Both the position numbers and the translations under genes were made by a program. From Przewalskia tangutica (taxonomy: Eukaryota > Streptophyta > Magnoliopsida > Solanales > Solanaceae), in NCBI GenBank assembly GCA_029844215.1, contig CM056721.1:59251815-59315814 (forward strand): a DNA stretch of 64,000 nt. Reading direction: 5' to 3'. Below the pieces are notes generated by a model that worked only from the letters and a program-made list of their open reading frames with translations, was not told the DNA's origin and made no database searches. This document shows positions 24,505 to 35,735 of this stretch, in pieces; positions within the stretch are counted from its first letter, which is position 1; every line of letters starts with the position of its first letter.

Positions 24505-26884
24505 ATCGAGTAGAATTGTACTCGTCCGTTAGGCATATAAACCCCCTGGTTGGCTTGGTGGCCACTCGATAGAGAGGAGATTTACGCCATGCGTGGAGAG
24601 TGTCTTGAATTTTCTGTAGAATTTTCTACGATTAGACCTAGATGTTAATAAGCGCCTTGTGGCCTTATAGGTTGAAATACTACGTGTGACGCGATCTACT
24701 TGGCTTAAGGAGTAGCCGACGGTTGGAAGTACTTGGAGCGTTTTGCTATTAGTCGATACTCGTCGCGAGGTATGTGAACCTCTTCCTATCTCTTCTAGCA
24801 TGATATGTGTGAACTATGTAGTACGGTAGACGCGTACGTGTTAAATGTATTTGATTGGTTTGAAACATAAAGTGTTATAACGGCTTTATGGGAAGTTGGT
24901 TATAACAGCTTTATGTAGGTCCGAAAATACTTTGTGGTTTTTAAAAGGTAACTGATTTGAACTATAACTGGCTTGTTATGTGTTAATAAAGAACTTGAAG
25001 TATTTCAAAAGAGTTTTGAATCATTTTGAAAGAAGAAGTAATACTTGGTTTTTGAAAACTTAAGAGTTATACTAGCTTTATGGGAAGTTAGGTATAACGG
25101 CTTAAGAATGTCTTACTGATTTCGGAAATCAGAATGTGTATCGACAAACCACAGCAGCGTTAATAAAGGGAAATGTTTCGATTAATTAAGTATTAATAAA
25201 ACCAGTAGCAACTTCCATCTGCATAGAAGCTAAGATGAGACAAAATGATAATTCCTAGATCATGGTTGCTGTAATAAGATTTTTATAAACAAGAATATCC
25301 TACTCACATATAAGGCTTATGTTTCTCAGATTGTTTAAAAGAAAATTATATTCTTAAATGAATAAGGCTATGAACCACGAAACCTTTCTAACATAAGAAA
25401 CGTGAACATTTGAAATTAGGCAAACTTGGACGTTTGGGAAATAATGTTGTTACTTGATTTTACAAAGGTAAGAGTTTTGGTTTTCTTAAAAGGACAGTCA
25501 CTCTATTTTTATACTACGGGTATTGTGTGACTTATGTGAAAGAAACAGATCTTTTAAAGATTTAATGTGTGAAGTACTTTGGGGTTAGATACCCGAACTT
25601 GTTAGTAGAAAGCATCTTGTGTGAATAACTTGATTGTATCGGTTTGTGATAGCCTTATAATACTTTCTTGTTGATTTGAGAAGTAAACATGTTAGGATGC
25701 TACGTGTGTTAGTATCTTGTGATGTTAGTGTAAAGGGGTTTTCCCCTCGACTGCGCTTAAAGTTGTTTGACTATCAGCCGTTATGTTGGTATTGTACCAC
25801 TCACCTTGACTTGTGTCCGGAGGTTAAGGCGCCTCCGTCGCGGGTAGACTCGGCGATGCAGGACCATGATTCGAGGATACCTCATGCGGTCCGGGGATCC
25901 ATGCGGAACTACGGAGTTCCGTGTTAGTTTACGGCCCTTGTGGTCACGCGGTTGTGGCCACGCGGATCGCGAGTCCAGGCGATGCCGGGAGTAGCTACCC
26001 TCGATGCGGGGTTATACCTCATGCGGGCCTATGAGGTTGGCCTATGCGGAGCTGCGGAAAGTTCCAGGGCTAGACGCGCACATTTGATACTGCGGGCGAG
26101 TGACCAGCTTGATCATGTGACGGTCTAGACAGATATCATGATACAGTGTATGACCTTGTTAGTTCTGTGGGTGTTAGTAGTCGGCTATGCCTTCGTACTT
26201 ACCCTGTACTGTTTTATTTGGACACAGCGGACCCGTGTTCATGTGTATTCCTTGGTGCTTTTATATCATAGATCACGCAGCCGAGGAAGGTATTCCACGG
26301 GCATGATTGATGTTGTGGGCGTGAGACCCATGGTTATTATTGAGTAATGACTTTGAGGGCGTGAGTCCCTGGCTTGACATGACTGCTTATTTATTGTAAA
26401 CTGTAGTTTGGTTATCATACATGTCTCCTGCTTTGTATAGACTACTATGATTTCATTTACGATTTATTTTCGTTTCACATACTCTGCACTGTTATCGACC
26501 TCCTTCGAGGCTGCGTTCATGCCGCAGTAAAGGTACACCGCCGTTGATCTTCGCTCTTAGGGTCACGTCAGCGTTGGGAAAGCTCCGTTTCTCGAGGCTT
26601 ATCTTGGTATAGTCCTGTTGTTGTAGGTGTGCCATTCGTGGTATGGCGGCCCCGTCCCGTCGTTGTCATTTTATTCATAGAGGTGCATGTACCGATGTGG
26701 CGGGGTTGTAAAAAGGATTAAACTGCTCGCTTTAAAAGATTGTTTATATATGCCGGCGGCAAGTTTTCACAAGATTATTGTTTATACTTCTTGTTGTTTC
26801 ATGTTGTTGTTTATATTCCGATTACTCGATGTTGTATCACTAGGGTGCCCGGTAGGCACCGCCACGCCCGGTTCGGTCGTGACA
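24505..26884 (+). repeat. E4 5' LTR, second part
   Basis: It continues from GAGTAGAATTGTACTCGTCC and ends GGTCGTGACA, followed by the primer site. It matches the 3' LTR of E4 from about 30290 on. Confidence 0.92.
25835..26105 (+). repeat. ATGCGG-rich cassette in E4 5' LTR
   Basis: Irregular repeats of CATGCGG, GCGGAACTACGGAGTTCC and CTACCCTCGATGCGGG. It fills the array slot between the LTR segment with GTTTGTGATAGCCTT and the GGGCGTGAG(T/A)CCC segment. Confidence 0.75.
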
Positions 26885-26888
26885 AAAG

Positions 26889-26899
26889 TGGTATCGAGC
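26889..26899 (+). other. E4 primer binding site
   Basis: TGGTATCGAGC, 4 bases after the LTR end. Confidence 0.87.
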
Positions 26900-27085
26900 G
26901 ATTAATCCTCGGAAGGTGTCTACGCATCAGTATCCAAGAAGTCTTGATTATCGGTGTGTTGTGCACCACGCCAATAATCGTGAGGCTATAGGATATTTAG
27001 GATTGGTTTCTATTCTTCTCATTACGAGATCGTGCCTTAGCCGTGTTGTAAGTTGGACCTCCGACGCATTTCTTCCCTTACCGTT

Positions 27086-27480
27086 ATGCCTCCGCGTGAG
27101 GCAACCCGGCCCAGAGGCGCGCAGCGGCGGAGCTGCGAGTAGAGTTCGAGGGTTGCGTGGCACAGGCCCAATCATTACCTAGGGTAATGCTTCATTCGGG
27201 ATTTCGCGACGCCACTAGCCCCGCAGAGTTTAAGCACGGCGACGGCGATTCCATCGCGCCATGATATGTGAACCTTCGCCCACGGCGGAACAGAGAATAT
27301 AGATTGCAAAGAGACAACCTTGTTACTAGCTATGGATTTGGCTACCAGAGAGTATACCGATGTACCGCGAGTCTTGATAAATATCAACGAGAGGTTGTGC
27401 AAGAGTAGTTCTTCAGTTATGCTTGAGCATGGCCTGTGTACGGGCTTATGCGCATCAGGCTGAGAAACATAGAAATCATG
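27086..27480 (+). pseudogene. E4 gag, short and frameshifted
   Basis: It starts ATGCCTCCGCGTGAGGC at 27086 in the same context as the other gags. It aligns with the E2 gag, including the loss of the capsid-like middle, and fades by about 27480. No zinc knuckle and no open frame over about 75 codons is visible. Function is unlikely without help from a complete gag. Confidence 0.65.
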
Positions 27481-28180
27481 GTGGGTTAACCGAGTAAGAT
27501 TTTGGGGGATAGAGAAGGTGTGAGCCTTAGAGTGTTATACGTAGAGACCTTAGAGGTGAGGCCATCTCAAGAAAAGGTGTAGTGTTATGTTTGATCCTTA
27601 TCGGAGTGCATAGTGCGTGAGCTACGTTAGGGATAGGTCCCTAAGTAGTGTGGAATGAAAGGGGGTAGTTGAATTAAGAAGACCGCTAGGTTTTCGTAGC
27701 ATGATTAGTGAGAGTTTTTCTTCGTGGAGCTAGCATTGTGCGCGTTGCCGGGTCGGGTTGAGGCCATGCCGAGTCAACCCGCGACCGCTTGTTGGGGTCA
27801 GCGGGGTGGTCCCGCCGGTGGTGGGGTCACGAGGTGTTAGGCCCAAGTTTAGTTAACCAACAGACGAGTTCGTGGTTGCGTTCGACCGATGGCGCCGATG
27901 GGGCAGCCCATCGTGTTCTTGATCGGGACCGTTCACTCGGCGATGTTGATTCATCGTGAAGGTTGTAAGGCTGCACGGTGCCTACCTTCACCTTATGTCG
28001 TGAAGCCCGTGTGGCTATTTTCGTTTTCTAAGAGTTTGACCAGGCAGGGTTAAGAACTCAGGTGAGTCTCAGAATCGCATTCGCCCTCGGGCCAGTGTGT
28101 GGATTTCAGGGGTAGTTGTGGGGATTGTTGTCTCCTGTGGAGGGAGTGTTTAGGCTACCATTTCAGTGTTCGGATGTCAG
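27481..28180 (+). other. E4 interior spacer
   Basis: No gene is recognised. It includes the conserved spacer block (about 27745-27880; GGTCACGAGGTGTTAGGCCC, AAGTTTAGTTAACCA) also seen in E5, E7 and E8. Confidence 0.6.
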
Positions 28181-28410
28181 CTTTTGAAGCCTTGTAGGGG
28201 CGGAAGTGTAAAGTTGCCGGTCGATTGGTTCGATGTTGGCAAGGTTCAGACAGTTGGTTCAGGCTTGCTCCAGCAGACTGTGGATAGTGTGAAGCTTGTC
28301 TAGAAGAAGTTCTGGCAGCTCAGAGGAATCGTGCGGATAATCGGCGACGACGCTTAGAGTTCAGGTTGACGGTCGGTCTTCTTGAAAGTACCACCCCGGA
28401 CAGGGTGTGA
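28181..28410 (+). pseudogene. E4 integrase C-terminal remnant
   Basis: Plus-strand fragments resemble the integrase region after the catalytic core: FEAL then GRKC at 28181-28213, WFDVG-like near 28226, then NRADNRRRRLEF at about 28330-28365. This corresponds to E1 1430-1620. It is the only pol trace in E4. Confidence 0.7.
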
Positions 28411-28629
28411 CGAGCTTTGGAAAACAGAAGGAACTTAGCCCGAGTTACTTTGGGCCTTTGGGAGTTCATGTGAAGAATAGGCCAGGTTGCCTATATGTTA
28501 GCATTGCCGTCCGACTTAGGAGGCGACGTCCGTCTTCGTATTGTTATGTTCGGCCGAGCGTATAAAGAGGCGAGCTCTACCACGGAACAGACCGAACCGT
28601 GGCTCTCCGTATGGCACATCCCGAGAAGG

Positions 28630-28735
28630 GCCGTAGGCACGCCGAGGATCGCAGCAACGGTACCATTTGTTGGGTCGTCGGGGCAAGGCTCGCGACAAAG
28701 TGACAAAAGTGGTATCAGTGACTGAGGAAGTATAT
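28630..28735 (+). other. Spacer module with a primer-site-like sequence in E4
   Basis: The stretch GTGACAAAAGTGGTATCAG at 28700-28718 reproduces the LTR-end/primer-site junction seen at 26880-26895, but it sits far downstream near the polypurine tract. Upstream is a module (GGTACCATTTGTTGGGTCG) also found in E2 and E8. Confidence 0.6.
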
Positions 28736-28898
28736 TTTGACCCCGGGAAGAGGTATTTGTGGTGATGTCGAGGTGTTTCCTCGTGGACTTGGATGTAAGT
28801 TTTTGCGCAGGTGTTTCCATGGCCAGGTATGGCAGGATTGTTCCCGTAAGTATAGTAGTAGAGACTATATCGGCGCTAGTATGTTTGGGGACTTAGAA

Positions 28899-28935
28899 GG
28901 AACATTCGGGACGAATGTTTCTAAGGGGGGAAGAA
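28899..28935 (+). other. E4 hairpin and polypurine tract
   Basis: The hairpin AACATTCGGGACGAATGTTT is followed by AAGGGGGGAAGAA and the LTR start. Confidence 0.87.
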
Positions 28936-29625
28936 TGTTATACCCCGTAGTTCCAGGGTATGTATGCGAGGGCGTCACGTGCGAGAATGACAGTAAAGAT
29001 TGGAAAGGAAGAAAGAGGTGATTTTTCCACGGAAAAGTTTCCGGTTTTTGTGAAGGAAAAAGGTTCGTTAATGGGAATTGGATTCCCAGATTTGGTATTT
29101 GGACTTCTTAGATTATATTAGAATTTTGGAATTTTATTTTGGAAATGGTCACGTGGGCCCACGGAGAAATTTACGATTTTGTAGGGCCCACTTTGTTTTG
29201 AGATTTTGGCCATTGTGGATATTTTCGAAGATGTTTTTTGGGCAAATAGAAGGGTGACACGTGTCACCCCCGCCTGTGGCTTAGGCGAATGACATTTGTG
29301 CACAACACCCTGCAGAGTCGTTTTTCGACGAAACGTTTTACATAACTTGCGAGGGGAAAATTCCGGCTATGTCTTTTCTTATTTTTGCGGATTTTTCCGA
29401 GAAACGAAACATTTTGGACCAACGGGAGGGTGACATGTGTCACCCTCACATTGGAAGCAAGTGGGGCGGCTTAGGGCCGATTGGTGGGCAAGTTGTTGGT
29501 AGATATTTGTGTAGATATTTGTGAGGGTTTTAAGGAGTAGGGACTAGGGGGCACTTGGGCATATCTTGCCCTACACTTGCCTAGCACTTGGCTAGATCTT
29601 GGCCATGGTTGGCCTTTGCTTGACC

Positions 29626-29633
29626 TATAAATA
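29626..29633 (+). promoter_or_regulatory. TATA box, E4 3' LTR
   Basis: TATAAATA in the context TTGACCTATAAATACCCCTCC. Confidence 0.7.
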
Positions 29634-31619
29634 CCCCTCCCAGGAAGACTTCGTCATACCAATATCTGTAAGTCTTTATAGCTTCTTACTCCGCACCCTT
29701 ATTGTAGTGTCTTGGCAGAGAGTCCTCCCCTTTGTGAGGCCTTTGGCCGAGAGCACCCCCTGGCGAGAGTTCCCCAGTGGGTAGGCCGAGGGGTATACAC
29801 CCCCTGTGGTGTTGTCTCGTATAAATACCCCTCTTGGTAGAAATACTCTCAAAAGTATTGTTACTATACCCAAATTACCTTAGTATACCTTGTAGTATTC
29901 CAAAGAAACCTCTATCGTAGAGGCTGAAATACTACCGTATGTCCTTTTGTCTCAAACCGAAACCCTAAGGAAATCTTCATTGTTTGATGAAGTATTTAGG
30001 TAGAAGTTGGTTAGAACTTCTAAGGGTTGTTTGCGGGTTAGAGCACCGGAGTAGGAGCTAAGCGTTGCTAAGGATCGACATTTATACTTGGATAATTATG
30101 GGCTTATCGAGGTAATTATCTTGTCCCTCTATTTGTAATTGGAAATTACATGTTGTTAGATTATATAGTTGAAGTATACTATATATAGAACTAAGCTTAA
30201 TCGCGCAATGTCTTTTGACTTAAGCTGAAGAATAAAGAAAAGAATCGAATGTTACATAGGACTGTATGCGATGAGACTTGTGTAGTATTACTGAGTAGAA
30301 TTGTACTCGTCCGGTTAGGCATATAAACCCCCCCCCCTGGTTGGCTTGGTGGCCGGCCTCGATAGAGGAGGAGATTTACGCTGTTGCGGGGGGGGGAGGT
30401 GCTGCCGAATTTTCTGTAGAATGTTCTACGATTAGACCTAGATGTTAATAAGCGCCTTGTGGCCTTATAGGTTGAAATACTACGTGTGACGCGATCTACT
30501 TGGCTTAAGGAGTAGCCGACGGTTGGAAGTACTTGGAGCGTTTTGCTATTAGTCGATACTCGTCGCGAGGTATGTGAACCTCTTCCTATCTCTTCTAGCA
30601 TGATATGTGTGAACTATGTAGTACGGTAGACGTACATGTGTTAAATGTATTTGATTGGTTTGAAACATAAAGTGTTATAACGGCTTTATGGGAAGTTGGT
30701 TATAACAGCTTTATGTAGGTCCGAAAATACTTTGTGGTTTTTAAAAGGTAACTGATTTGAACTATAACTGGCTTGTTATGTGTTAATAAAGAACTTGAAG
30801 TATTTCAAAAGAGTTTTGAATCATTTTGAAAGAAGAAGTAATACTTGGTTTTTGAAAACTTAAGAGTTATACTAGCTTTATGGGAAGTTAGGTATAACGG
30901 CTTAAGAATGTTTTACTGATTTCGGAAATCAGAATGTGTATCGACAAACCACAGCAGCGTTAATAAAGGGAAATGTTTTGATTAATTAAGTATTAATAAA
31001 ACCAGTAGCAACTTCCATCTGCATAGAAGCTAAGATGAGACAAAATGATAATTACTAGATCATGGTTGCTGTAATAAGATTTTTATAAACAAGAATATCC
31101 TACTCACATATAAGGCTTATGTTTCTCAGATTGTTTAAAAGAAAATTATATTCTTAAATGAATAAGGCTATGAACCACGAAACCTTTCTAACATAAGAAA
31201 CGTGAACATTTGAAATTAGGCAAACTTGGACGTTTGGGAAATAATGTTGTTACTTGATTTTACAAAGGTAAGAGTTTTGGTTTTCTTAAAAGGATACCAC
31301 TCTATTTTTATACGACGGGTATTGTGTGAGTTATGTGAAAGAAACAGATCTTTTAATGATTTAATTTGTGAAGTACTATGGTGTTAGATACCAGAAATTG
31401 TTAGTTGAAAGCAACTTGTGTGAATAACTTGATTGTATCGGTTTGTGATAGCCTTATAATACTTTCTTGTTGATTTGAGAAGTAAACATGTTAGGATGCT
31501 ACGTGTGTTAGTATCTTGTGATGTTAGTGTAAAGGGGTTTTCCCCTCGACTGCGCTTAAAGTTGTTTGACTATCACCGTTATGTTGGTATTGTACCACTC
31601 ACCTTGACTTGTGTCAGGA

Positions 31620-31905
31620 GGTTGCCGCCTCCGTCGCGGGTAGACTCGGTGATGCAGGACCGTGATTCGAGGATACCTCATGCGGGTCGAGGATCCATGC
31701 GGAACTACGGAGTTCCGTGTTAGTTTACGGCCGCTTGTGGTCATGCGGTCTTTGTGGCCATGCGATGCGAGTCCGGGGCGATGCCGGGAGTAGCTACCCT
31801 CGATGCGGGTTATACCTCATGCGGGCCTATGAGGTTGGCCTATGCGAGTCGCGGAAAGTTCGGGGCTAGACGCGCACATTTGATACTGCGGGCGAGTGAC
31901 CAGCT
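31620..31905 (+). repeat. ATGCGG-rich cassette in E4 3' LTR
   Basis: Counterpart of 25835-26105, with the same unit order. Confidence 0.75.
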
Positions 31906-32710
31906 TGATCATGTGACGGTCTAGACAGATATCATGATACAGTGTATGACCTTGTTAGTTCTGTGGGTGTTAGTAGTCGGCTATGCCTTCGTACTTACCC
32001 TGTACTGTTTTATTTGGACACAGGTGGGACCTGGTGTTCATGTGTATTCCTTGGTGCTTTTATATCATAGATCGCCGGTGAGGAAGGTATTCCACGGCAT
32101 GATTGATGTTGTGGGCGTGAGACCCATGGTTATTATTGAGTAATGACTTGAGGGCGTGAGTCCCTGGCTTGACATGACTGCTTATTTATTGTAAACTGTA
32201 GTTTGGTTATCATACATGTCTCCTGCTTTGTATAGACTACTATGATTTCATTTACGATTTATTTTCGATTTCACATACTAAATTTTTGTTATGCTTGACC
32301 TCTTCGAGGCTGCGTTCATGCCGCAGGTAAAGGTACACCAGTCGTTGATCCTCGCTCTTAGGGTCACAGTTCAGCGTTTGGGAAAGCTCCGTTTCTCCGG
32401 AGGCTTATCTTGGTATAGTCCCCTGTTGTTGTAGGTGCTTACATTCGGGGTATGGCGGCCCTGTCCGTCGTTGTTGTCATTCATTCATAGAAGTGCAGAG
32501 TAATCGATGTAGGCGGGGTTGTAAAAAGGATTAAACTGTTCGCTTTAAAAGATTGTTTATATATGCCGAAGGGCAAGTTTTCACAAGATTATTGTTTATA
32601 CTTCTTGTTGTTTCATGTTGTTGTTTATATTCCGCTGATTACTCTGATGTTGTATCACTAGGGTGCCCGGGGTAAGGCACCAGTCACGGGCCCGGGTTCG
32701 GGTCGTGACA

Positions 32711-32715
32711 CCTTG
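32711..32715. repeat. E4 target-site duplication, right (CCTTG)
   Basis: Exact match to 14240-14244. Confidence 0.9.
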
Positions 32716-32971
32716 CCCATGCTTGCCGTCCACTTGAGGGTGACAAGTGTCACCCTCTCGTTGGTCCAAAATATTTCGTCTCTCGGAAAAATCCGCAAAA
32801 ATTATAAATGACATAGCCGTAATTTTCCCTACGCAAGTTTTGTAAAACGTTTCGTCGGAAAACGATTCTTTTAGTGGGTTGTGCACAAATTTCGTCCTAT
32901 GCCTAACTTTAAGGCTCAAACTTTTGTACGTACGCCCTTACGTACATACTCTGGAAATACGGGGTATAACA
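32716..32971 (-). repeat. E3 LTR fragment, terminal part
   Basis: It continues the minus-strand LTR broken at 14244 and ends GGTATAACA, the LTR start in reverse. The next base begins a plus-strand gag reading frame, so E3 inserted into E0 gag. Whether E3 is a solo LTR or a full element cannot be seen. Confidence 0.87.
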
Positions 32972-33342
32972 GAGGGCCAGGACAACAGGGTCTCAGGGCA
33001 GTTCTCGAGGCGGACAGCCTCAGCAGCAGACTATGTCTAAATTGCAGCCAGCACCGAGTGCTCCTCCACAGTTTTTTGACGGAGGGTTTTACAACCCCGG
33101 GAATGCAGGGGCCGGTCAGGTCTCTAGAGCTTCAGGTCCTCAGGGAGATGGGGGTTCCGCGATCGAGGCCACGTGCCTCAACGCGATGTGGTAGGTTACA
33201 TTCTGGGGTATGTCGCGCCGGTACGGGTGCTTGTTTTTCTTGTGGTCGTCTAGGCCATATGTTAAGAAAGTGTCCTTATAGAGGGGGTCCTGGTGGGACA
33301 ACACCGCTTCATCGGATCATTCGGGTTCTTCGCCTTCAATAG
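32972..33342 (+). pseudogene. E0 gag C-terminal part with CCHC zinc knuckle
   Basis: An open plus frame runs from the E3 junction to 33342 (the preceding bases of that frame are E3 LTR). It is Gln/Gly/Pro-rich, as gag C-termini usually are, then has a perfect C-X2-C-X4-H-X4-C knuckle, CFSCGRLGHMLRKC, at 33232-33273, followed by PYRGGPGG. This nucleocapsid motif binds the packaged RNA. It is the best-preserved gag motif in the window. The protein is truncated at the left by E3. A following Arg/Gly/Ser-rich stretch (RGRGSSSF near 33375-33400) is out of frame. Confidence 0.8.
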
Positions 33343-33673
33343 CTACGCAGAGGTTCATACACCGGCTGTGTCGTGGCAGAGGTCGTGGGAGTTCCAGTTT
33401 TAGCGGTCCTTGAACCGCCTATATGATTTCGTGTATGTCTTTGGCCCTTTAGAAACTTGTATGCATGATAAAGTTGTGGTATGTTTAAGTGTCATGAGCA
33501 GTTATATTGAGACCGTATAGGTTAGAAGGAGTTGGAAGTGCGAAAAGATAATCCCTTTTGGGCTTATGATGGGATGATGTGCGTGTGCGAGGTATTAGGG
33601 CCATGTGTGGCATTGTTGGTATGTCGGGGTTGTGAAAGGAAACTATGTCGCTAATTATAAGTTTGACTCCGAA
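33343..33673 (+). other. E0 spacer between gag and polypurine tract
   Basis: No open frame of note. The first 60 bases resemble a frameshifted gag end; the rest is unrecognised. Confidence 0.5.
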
Positions 33674-33719
33674 AGAACATTCGGGGACGAATGTTTCTAA
33701 GGGGGGGGGGGGGGAAGAA
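33674..33719 (+). other. E0 hairpin and extended polypurine tract
   Basis: The hairpin AACATTCGGGGACGAATGTT precedes a tract with 14 consecutive G, then AAGAA and the LTR. The other elements have two to seven G here. Confidence 0.85.
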
Positions 33720-33849
33720 TGTTACACCCCGTATCTTCAGGACATGTTTTAAGAACGTACGTAAGAACTCACAGTGTTAAGATTTGAGACTTGTAAAAAG
33801 TTATCGGAATTATGGAATTGTCGGAAAGCGTACTATTGTGACGAATGGG

Positions 33850-33868
33850 AGGGTGACACGTGTCACCC
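33850..33868 (+). promoter_or_regulatory. Perfect G-box palindrome in E0 LTR
   Basis: GGGTGACACGTGTCACCC is an uninterrupted palindrome with a CACGTG core, about 190 bp upstream of the E0 TATA-like site. Confidence 0.6.
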
Positions 33869-34052
33869 CCCTTAATGATGCCTTGGACGAAATTGGCAAG
33901 GGCAAGAGGGTCATTGGACCTTTGTTAGCAAGACAAGTCTTGCAACTTGAAAGCTTGAGAAAGTTGACTTGGTCAAGGACCCACAAAGCTTGATATTTAA
34001 TAAGACTTCATCCAAACCACCCATTTGGTTACATCTTGACCCTCCATGTCCC

Positions 34053-34060
34053 TATATAAT
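34053..34060 (+). promoter_or_regulatory. TATA-like box, E0 LTR
   Basis: TATATAAT in the context TCCCTATATAATACTAC, in place of the TATAAATA of the other LTRs. Confidence 0.5.
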
Positions 34061-34634
34061 ACTACTAGTAGTGAGACAAGTTCCACACTTAGCCAAAATT
34101 ACAAAAAAAAATTGGATGAACAAGCTATGAAGCTCTCGGGTTTGGGGTCCAACAAGGGAGAATTTTTTTTGTTTGTTTTCCAATAATCTTCCCACTTTAA
34201 ACCAAGGTTCATGAGGGTATTGTAAGTGTATCTCAATAGAAAAATCCCGGAAAAAGAGAGTTTTCGTATTAGTCGCAAAGCGAAAACCTAGTTGCTTTCT
34301 AGGTTTTGGATTGGAAGTTTGAAGGAAAGTTGTTGGTATTGTTCTAAGGGTCTCAAGTAGCGGATTGAAGTGTAAAGGAGGGGGCTCTAAGTTGCTAAGG
34401 AGCGACTTCGGATTTGGAATTGGATTGAGATTCGTGAGGTATAATCTTGTCTCTTAATAGTGTTACAAGATTATATATGTATTGTTGTTGTTAGTTTTAC
34501 ATGTTGCTAGCATGAAGTTGATATGTTGAAGTTCATAAGTATTATGGATTGCTTGTAGCTTAAACCCGAAATGTTATATTAGCCACTTGAAGTTGGATTA
34601 CTAATTGGTCATTTATTAGAAATCGTCGCATGTT

Positions 34635-34639
34635 ACTTA
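34635..34639. repeat. E6 target-site duplication, left (ACTTA)
   Basis: ACTTA, repeated at 38137-38141. Confidence 0.9.
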
Positions 34640-35459
34640 TGTCACGACCCGAACCCGGGCCCGTGACTGGTGCCTTACCCGGACACCCAAGTAGCCATAC
34701 ATCAGAGTAATCAGCGGAACATAAAACAAGACATGAAAATATAATGAAGTAAGAAACAGTAATCTGAGAAAAACTTGCCTTTCGGCATATATATAAATCA
34801 ATTTAAAACCGAACAATTACATCCTTATTACAACTCTGCCCACAACAGCATTACTGCACTCTAAGAATGATATGACAACAATGGCGGACAGGGCCCGCCA
34901 TACCCTGAATGTAAATACCTACAACGATGGGACAATACCATGATAAGCCTCCGAGAAACGGAGCTTTCCCAAACGCCAATCGTGACCCTAAGCACGAGGA
35001 TCAATGATCGTGTACCTTTACTGCGGCATGAACGCATGGCCCAGGAGGTCGATCTGAACAGTACCAAGTATGTGAAATCGAAAATAAATCAGAAATGAAA
35101 TCCTAGTAGTCTATATAAAGCAGGAGACATGTATGATAACAAAACTACAGTTCACAATAAATAAGCAGTCATGTCAAGTCAGGGACTCACGCCCTCAAAG
35201 TCATCACTCAAATGTAACTATGGGTCTCACGCCCACCACATCATTCATGCCCGTGGAATACCTTCCTCACTGCCGGCAGTCTATGATATAAACGCATCAA
35301 GGAATACACATGAACACGAGTCCCACTGTGTCCTAATAAAACCGCAGAGGGTAAATGCGAAGGCATAGCCGACTACTAAAACCCACAGTACCAACAAGGT
35401 CATAAACTGTATCATGAGATCTGTCTAGACCGTCACATGATCAAAGTTGGCCACTCGCC

Positions 35460-35735
35460 CACAGTATCTAATGTGCGCGTCTAGCCCTGGAACTTCCCGC
35501 AGCTCCGCATAGGCCAATCTCATAGGCCCGCATGAGGTATAACCCCGCATCGAGGGTAGCTACTCCGGCGTCCGCTGGACTCGCGATCGCATGGCCACAT
35601 AGACCGCATGCCCATAAAGGGCGTACTAACACGGAACTCCCGTAGCTCGCATGGATCACTGGACCCGCATGAGGTATTCTCGAATCATAGGTCACTAGAC
35701 CCGCTGAGTCTACCCCAGCGGAGGGCGACAACCTC
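35460..35735 (-). repeat. ATGCGG-rich cassette in E6
   Basis: Reverse-complement copies of the E4 cassette (CCGCATGAGGTATAAC, CCGCATCGAGGGTAGCTAC). It is flanked on one side by GGGACTCACGCCCTCAAAGT and on the other by TATCACAACCCAACAC. Confidence 0.72.

Larger units (their letters stand above)
14245..32710 (+). mobile_element. E4: complete gag-only LTR element carrying nested E5
   Basis: Plus-strand element with LTRs at 14245-15597 + 24505-26884 and 28936-32710, and an interior of about 2.05 kb. Exact CCTTG duplications bracket 18.5 kb, which shows that E5 entered the 5' LTR of E4 after E4 had landed in E3. The interior has a short damaged gag and an integrase C-terminal remnant, like E2. 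The LTR cassette is the ATGCGG-rich type shared with E6 and related to E1. Confidence 0.93.
28936..32710 (+). repeat. E4 3' LTR
   Basis: An uninterrupted LTR of 3775 bp, TGTTATACCCCG to GGGTCGTGACA. It serves as the best full-length reference for the ATGCGG-cassette LTR type. Confidence 0.94.
32972..33720 (+). mobile_element. E0 interior: oldest host element of the left cluster
   Basis: The remains of the interior of E0 are a gag C-terminus (to about 33342), about 330 bp of spacer, then the hairpin and polypurine tract. There is no room for pol between gag and LTR, so E0 also looks gag-only. Its 5' part is beyond E3, outside the window. Confidence 0.75.
33720..34639 (+). repeat. E0 3' LTR, first part
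   Basis: It starts TGTTACACCCCGTATCTTC. It differs from the other LTRs (C for T in the start; diverged U3 and leader), so it is a separate subfamily. It is interrupted by E6 after ACTTA. Confidence 0.88.

Noticed and set aside
28495..28820. Overlapping opposite-strand frames of 76-109 codons near the E4 3' end
   Set aside because: They lie across spacer and the 85-bp module, are not conserved at protein level in E2 or E8, and are best read as chance.
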